From: Cerioporus squamosus
Lineage: Eukaryota > Basidiomycota > Agaricomycetes > Polyporales > Polyporaceae
Direction of reading: 5' to 3'
Length of the DNA: 25,045 nucleotides
Assembly: GCA_022592435.1 (NCBI GenBank)
Contig: JABYQS010000396.1
Coordinates: forward strand, 1 to 25,045
This document shows positions 20,761 to 25,045 of this stretch, one piece after another; within the stretch, counting starts at the first letter, position 1; every line of letters begins with the position of its first letter. The notes under the pieces were generated by a model that saw nothing but the letters and a program-made list of their open reading frames with translations, was not told the DNA's origin and did not search any database. A program made the position numbers and the translations under genes.

Positions 20761-20810
20761 TCCTCCTCCTCCTCACCTGGACCTCTTCAAGTTCCTCCTC
20801 CTCCTCCCTC
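20761..20810 (+). repeat. TCC-rich microsatellite block
   Basis: Two short (TCC)n runs, each of four or five units, separated by about 17 nt in a pyrimidine-rich stretch. Confidence 0.5.
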
Positions 20811-21431
20811 TTTCGATGTTTGCAATGGCAGGATTGCAGAGCTGCCGGTCTCTAATGCCACAGAGTATGTGTGAACACCTTTCGGTGAAGTTGGTGCAAA
20901 CATGGCCAGGTCGCGTGAGTACGTAGTCATCCATAGTAATCACAGTCATCATCGCGCTGAGGTTCCTGTAGATTTGTGTTGGGTACTATGATCTATCCAG
21001 AGCCATTCACGTCGCATTGCCAATGATATACTTCTGAACCCACGACATTCGCGATCCCTCGCACTTATTCAGAGTCCAGACTTCCACTGCGTCAGCGTGT
21101 GCAGCACGCACAGCACATAGCTGATGTCAATCTGCTAAGCAAACTCATACGGTTGACATCCTATGATCTCTTCGCATTGCCGGCATACCAGCCAGACCCG
21201 AAAGTGTACCAAAGTTCACGGCGCGGGCGACGTCCGCCTCGTCGTCCGCATCGGTCGGACAGAAGATACGTTCGGAGGACTGCGCTGACTCAGCCCATAT
21301 GTGAGATGCACGCAGCGCCATGATGCAATGGTCGCTAGTGGCCGGGATGCGACCTGCGCTGCCTAGGATGGCCGGGAGAACGGCTCCAACCCTCATGGAA
21401 GGAGGTCTTGAGGAGGGCTAGGCAGGTGTCC

Positions 21432-21440
21432 ATATATATA
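21432..21440 (+). promoter_or_regulatory. TATA box of the amidohydrolase gene
   Basis: ATATATATA starts about 60 nt before the ATG at 21493, the same spacing as upstream of carboxypeptidase B. Confidence 0.5.
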
Positions 21441-21492
21441 GAAGATATCGGGCCAGTCGACACCATCCAACTCGAAGCAGACGGAAACGATC

Positions 21493-22503
21493 ATGACGAG
21501 TCCACTTCCCCAGAAGATCGACGTCCACCACCACTATCTTCCCGATGCCTATAAACAAGGTTTGTTGCTCACTGCACCTATCCCTAACCATCTGACCGTG
21601 TATCGACAGCACTATCCGCCGCGGGAGGCGATCCCTCTGGTTGGCCCACGCCGCAATGGTCCCGTCCGCCTCCGAGTCTTCGATGGACTCCCTCGGCACC
21701 TCTCATGCAATTCTGTCCGTCACCGCTCCTGGTCCCGACATCCTCCAGGGTCCCGACTCTGCCAAGCTCGCACGCGCCATCAACGAGTACGGTGCCTCCC
21801 TCGCGCGTTCCAACCCCCGCATCGGCTTCTTCGCCGCCCTGCCCAGCCTCATCGACACCTCCGCGCGCTCGCAGAGCTACGCTACGCCCTCGACGAGCTG
21901 CACGCCGACGGCGTCACGCTCTTCACGCGATACGGACGCGGAAACCAGTACCTCGGCGACCCCGCCTTCGCGCCCATCTGGGCCGAGCTGGACGCCCGCG
22001 CCGCCGTCGTCTTCGTCCACCCGACCTCGGGCGCGAGCGTGCAGCTGGTGAACCCGACGCTGCCGCTCCCCATGATCGACTACCCGCAGGAGACGACGCG
22101 CGCGGCCGCGGACCTCATCGTCTCGGGGGTGAAGCGCGCGCATCCCCGCTGCAAGATCATCCTGTCACACGCGGGCGGGACGCTGCCGTACCTGGTGGGG
22201 CGGCTCGCGATGTACTCCGCCGCCTACCCCGAGAGGGGCTCGCACGCGCAGATCGTCGAGGATGCGAAGAGCTTCTACTTCGACACCGCGTTGTCGACGG
22301 ACAAGCACGTGTTGGACCTGCTCATCTCGTGGGCGGGGCCCGACCGGATTTTGTTTGGGAGCGACTTCCCGTACGCCCCGACGGAGAGTATCAAGCACTT
22401 TGGGAAACAATTGGACGGGTATGGGATGAGCGAGGACGATAGGCAGAAGATCTATCGTGACAACGCCCTGTCCCTGTTCCCTCGTCTCCGAAACACATCA
22501 TAG
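21493..22503 (+). CDS. Amidohydrolase-2 family decarboxylase-like protein, with two apparent frameshifts
   Basis: The family resembles metal-dependent decarboxylases such as ACMS decarboxylase and 6-methylsalicylate decarboxylase. Exon 1 (21493-21559) carries the metal motif KIDVHHHYLPDAY (His12-His14). A 50-nt intron (21560-21609) follows, and then ALSAAGGDPSGWPTPQWS. Homology next jumps frame near 21657-21665 to SSMDSLGTSHAILSVTAPGPD and GFFAALPSLIDTSA. It jumps again near 21862-21867 to ALAELRYALDELHADGVTLFTRYG, after which the frame is intact to the stop. Each jump equals one missing base. Later metal and active-site motifs are present: VFVHPTSG, ILSHAGGTLPYL and LFGSDFPYAP. A single unspliced frame spans the whole locus, but its middle is not homologous. 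Either this is a young pseudogene or the assembly lost two bases in GC-rich runs. Restored length would be about 320 aa. Confidence 0.8.
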   Translation: MTSPLPQKIDVHHHYLPDAYKQGLLLTAPIPNHLTVYRQHYPPREAIPLVGPRRNGPVRLRVFDGLPRHLSCNSVRHRSWSRHPPGSRLCQARTRHQRVRCLPRAFQPPHRLLRRPAQPHRHLRALAELRYALDELHADGVTLFTRYGRGNQYLGDPAFAPIWAELDARAAVVFVHPTSGASVQLVNPTLPLPMIDYPQETTRAAADLIVSGVKRAHPRCKIILSHAGGTLPYLVGRLAMYSAAYPERGSHAQIVEDAKSFYFDTALSTDKHVLDLLISWAGPDRILFGSDFPYAPTESIKHFGKQLDGYGMSEDDRQKIYRDNALSLFPRLRNTS

Positions 22504-22579
22504 GCTGCACATCCCTTCCATGTTTCATAGTTCGCTGTCAGTAAGTATGTATGTGCTCCTAGATGTGGACAGTACAATG

Positions 22580-24081
22580 TTAGTTATAGTGCTTGACCAC
22601 AACGCCATTGATGACCTCTTCCTCAACAATCGCATCCTTCTTCTTCAACTCACTCTGCCCATACGCACTCGTCCGCCCCCGACGCCACTGCTCCGTCGTC
22701 GGCGCGTCCTCATCCCTGAACCGCCGCGTGATCCCCACCCGCTGCAGCACCGGGCTCTCCTTGAGCGGCACCAGCTTCACATCGTCGTCCGTCATCGCGA
22801 AGTAGAACGCCCCGACGCGCGTGTGCCCGGCCTGGTCCGCGGGCGGCTGCACGACGCGGTGGATCGTCGCGCGGTAGAAGCCCCCGGAGAGGAACTCCAT
22901 GCCGTCGCCTGCGTTGACGACGAGCGCGTTCGGGATGTGGCGCACCCAGCGCCACTTGTTGTCTGGGGAGAGGATTTGGAGCGCGGAGACGGGCTGCGAG
23001 TAGAGGATGGTGATCGTGCCGAAATCGGTGTGGCCTTTGAGCCAGACTTTGTTGGTCAGGGTCTCTTCTTCGGGGGTGCGGGGATAGCTGTGAGTGACGA
23101 TGCGGTCAGCACCCGGCAGTGACGACGAAGACGGGCGTTTCAGTCGACTTACTACTTCATGAAGCGGACTGTGGGAGAGAAAACGAAAGCAAGACCAGTC
23201 AGATTGGCTCCAAGTCCGAGGGGTTGATACATACCGTAGGTCTCTCCCTTTGCATGGAAGCCGTGGATGTTCACGAATGTATCCTCGGGTAGCTCCAACC
23301 CCAGCGCGAGGAGTCTGTACAAACAGTCAGCCATGTCCCGATAAGATTTCAAGAGCACGTACCGGAGGACGGGATGTAAGACATCATAGTGGTTGTGTTC
23401 CGCGAATGCTCGCAGCTCAGGTAACAGAGGCTGCAATGCCTGCGGATGTTCCTGGTTCTCGGTGATAGCGCGATGGACTGCGTGACCAGCTCAGTTATCC
23501 TGCACTACCCATAGAGAGAGACGACTCCTACGATTATAGTGCTCGAGTTGGTCCCGCACGCCGTTGTCGATGTGCTGGACACCCATTCTCAGAAGAGCAC
23601 AGGACTTGGTAGTGCGAGACGGAACGTACCCAGTACTGACGCAGTTTGTAACCCCTGTATGATCCCGTTTTCTTGATGTCACCCGCGAACCGCTTCTTCT
23701 CGTCGTCCGACACTTGGGAAAATGGGACGTCCGCAATGTCGAAGATGCGATCGGTCTGAGCGTACGAGAATGAGTCGGACGCTACTGCGGTACACGGGTG
23801 GTTGACGTACCTGCGCCTGGGTATATCCGTGATTGATGATGTAGAAGAAGCCGTGGGTTTGCATCGCATCGCGCACTTGAGGTGCGAGTGCTGCGCGTCC
23901 CTCGGGCGTAGCCGCCTTCGAGATGTCGATGATGGGTAGATCTGCCCACTCCACTAGAGAATTTCGACCGTCAGACTTCAGCGAGAACTCGAAACGAAGA
24001 TGAATTGAATCACGTACACTCCTCTGCGGTCGGAGGTGCGGGTTCATAGTGGGGAATCGTAGGCAGCGTCACCGCAGGCAT
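22580..24081 (-). CDS. 2-oxoglutarate/Fe(II)-dependent oxygenase, isopenicillin N synthase-like, 364 aa
   Basis: Exons on the complement: 24081-24018, 23953-23811, 23755-23630, 23574-23532, 23477-23363, 23314-23235, 23168-23153, 23087-22580. Introns are 48-66 nt and phases sum to 365 codons. The N-terminal DIOX_N part reads WADLPIIDISKA and HGFFYIINHGY, then FSQVSDDEKKRFA and YRGYKLRQYW. The catalytic double-stranded beta-helix holds the iron ligands His215 and Asp217 (KGHTDFGT) and His272 (TIHRVVQPP), with Arg286 (HTRVGAF) as probable 2OG carboxylate binder. All are intact. One exon is only 16 nt. The family oxidises small molecules in fungal and plant specialised metabolism; the substrate is unknown. 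Its 3' end faces the amidohydrolase gene across 76 nt. Confidence 0.92.
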
Positions 24082-24162
24082 GTTGAGGTTGTGTCGGCAG
24101 GAGAGTTCAGCGAAAGCTGCGGTTGGGCGGGACCTGCCGGCTGCCTGAAAGAAGCCTCGGTG

Positions 24163-24170
24163 TATTATAA
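24163..24170 (-). promoter_or_regulatory. TATA-like element of the oxygenase gene
   Basis: Read on the minus strand this is TTATAATA, about 82 nt upstream of the ATG at 24081. Confidence 0.35.
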
Positions 24171-24279
24171 GTCGGGTGTGAGTCTGAAGATACAGTCTTG
24201 GCTTGAGTGCGCACCGAGCACGCAATCCGGTGGAGGCATCGCGAGCGCGGAGCTGCCTCGGCCGCTTCTCATGGGGAAG

Positions 24280-25045
24280 GTCAAAGGGAGGTGCACAATA
24301 TTGGCAACATCTTTGCGCTACCGAGAGCTACACGGCCAACGGGCCATTTGCAAGAATTGTAGCATTCGAGCCTTTGCAATCAATTCTATCGGTCATTTTG
24401 CAAGGATTTGCAGGACCCGGCGCGCCGGGCTCGGTGAGCTCTGCTTGATGCTCCGGCTCCCCACTTACCTTCGCTTATCCTCGCCCGGACGTCATAGTGG
24501 ATTCCGACCGAATCCCGGCCCAAACTGACCTACAAAAGGCCGGGAGCTCGGAGGAACAACTCGACCCTGCTCTGTGTCGCTCTCCTCCCCTTCTCTCCCT
24601 TGCTTTGCAGCGGTGTCGCTCTCAGGCTCTGAGTCTCCACAGTCCACTCAGTGTGTGTCAAGCTTCAAGTGTCGTCCCCAAGGTGAGTTCCAACTTCCAC
24701 CTGCCCGCGCCCTCGCTGACATGACCACATCATGATCCATGTTGTAGTACGTGTATGCGTGTATGTAGCTAGTGTTATATAGGAATATAATTTCGTCATC
24801 AGTCTCAATTAATCTGTTGTCATGAACGCTCAAAATGCTCGAAATTTGCTCGAAATGCTCGAAACATTGTGGGCGCTATGATGTCGAATTTACCAGAACA
24901 TCGTCCGGAGCTTGTCCACGCCGCTGCAACTGTTGCGAATTCCTTGCAAAGTGTTTGCAAAACGGCCGCTTTGCAACGCTTTGCATTGCTAGTTTTTCAA
25001 AATCCTTACCAACCGGGGGTCCAATTCTTGTGGAACTCTGATTAA
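24280..25045. other. TTGCAA-rich non-coding DNA, possible LTR or transposon remnant
   Basis: No gene is recognised. Two patches (about 24340-24415 and 24930-24995) repeat TTTGCAA/CTTGCAA motifs several times. Between them lie a perfect 14-nt palindrome CCCGGCGCGCCGGG (24416-24429), a promoter-like CTACAAAAGGCCGGG followed by pyrimidine-rich sequence, and an AT-rich stretch (24740-24820). Near 24830-24865 GCTCGAAA-type units repeat three or four times. A TATA-like box in front of a pyrimidine-rich tract resembles LTR organisation, but I cannot find matching LTR ends, so this is a weak call. Confidence 0.3.

Larger units (their letters stand above)
20179..21492. other. Divergent intergenic region
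   Basis: 1.3 kb between carboxypeptidase B and the amidohydrolase gene. It holds the promoters of both, each with a TATA stretch, and a TCC-rich pyrimidine block (20761-20810). Short frames with proline/leucine-rich products overlap that block and look spurious. Confidence 0.5.

Noticed and set aside
21705..22442. Second plus-strand frame of 245 codons inside the amidohydrolase gene
   Set aside because: Arg/Pro/His-rich product, typical of an off-frame reading of GC-rich DNA.
1..25045. CRISPR array, rRNA or bacterial operon structure
   Set aside because: No regularly spaced repeats or rRNA motifs. Spliced genes show the DNA to be eukaryotic.

Overview
The window reads as nuclear DNA of a filamentous basidiomycete, most likely an Agaricomycete close to the Polyporales. 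The grounds are genes with many introns of about 48-80 nt and GT...AG borders, protein families typical of wood-decay mushrooms (BTB/POZ proteins, S10 serine carboxypeptidases, soluble phosphatidylserine-decarboxylase-like enzymes), and a non-LTR retrotransposon tail. Species placement is inference. All exon structures were worked out by hand from splice borders, reading phase and family resemblance.

Layout, left to right. 1-964: 3' end of a LINE-type retrotransposon with a hairpin over the ORF stop and a run of 22 A. 1300-2007 (-): decayed copy of a small nucleotidyltransferase-fold gene, followed by its intact paralogue at 2355-3091 (-). 3483-5438 (-): single-pass membrane protein of the DUF3712 / yeast Tag1-like type. 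5959-7061 and 7310-8420 (+): tandem BTB/POZ paralogues with a shared intron position. 9046-11097 (-): serine carboxypeptidase A. 12772-14108 (+): PSD-family decarboxylase. 14532-14605: near-perfect 23-bp inverted repeat. 15405-17745 (+): serine carboxypeptidase C, with 14 exons. 18167-20178 (-): serine carboxypeptidase B, close paralogue of A. 21493-22503 (+): amidohydrolase-2 family decarboxylase-like gene with two apparent 1-nt frameshifts. 22580-24081 (-): 2-oxoglutarate/Fe(II) oxygenase, convergent with the amidohydrolase gene. 24280-25045: TTGCAA-rich DNA that may be an LTR or another transposon remnant.

The strongest theme is three apparently active secreted S10 carboxypeptidases within about 8.7 kb, which suggests expanded extracellular or vacuolar peptide breakdown. 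The PSD-like enzyme between A and C is a soluble pyruvoyl decarboxylase of the group that includes fungal L-tryptophan decarboxylase; its substrate cannot be read from sequence. The amidohydrolase and oxygenase at the right may form a small aromatic-metabolism pair, but this rests on family and proximity only. I saw no rRNA, tRNA or CRISPR, and no complete secondary-metabolite cluster.
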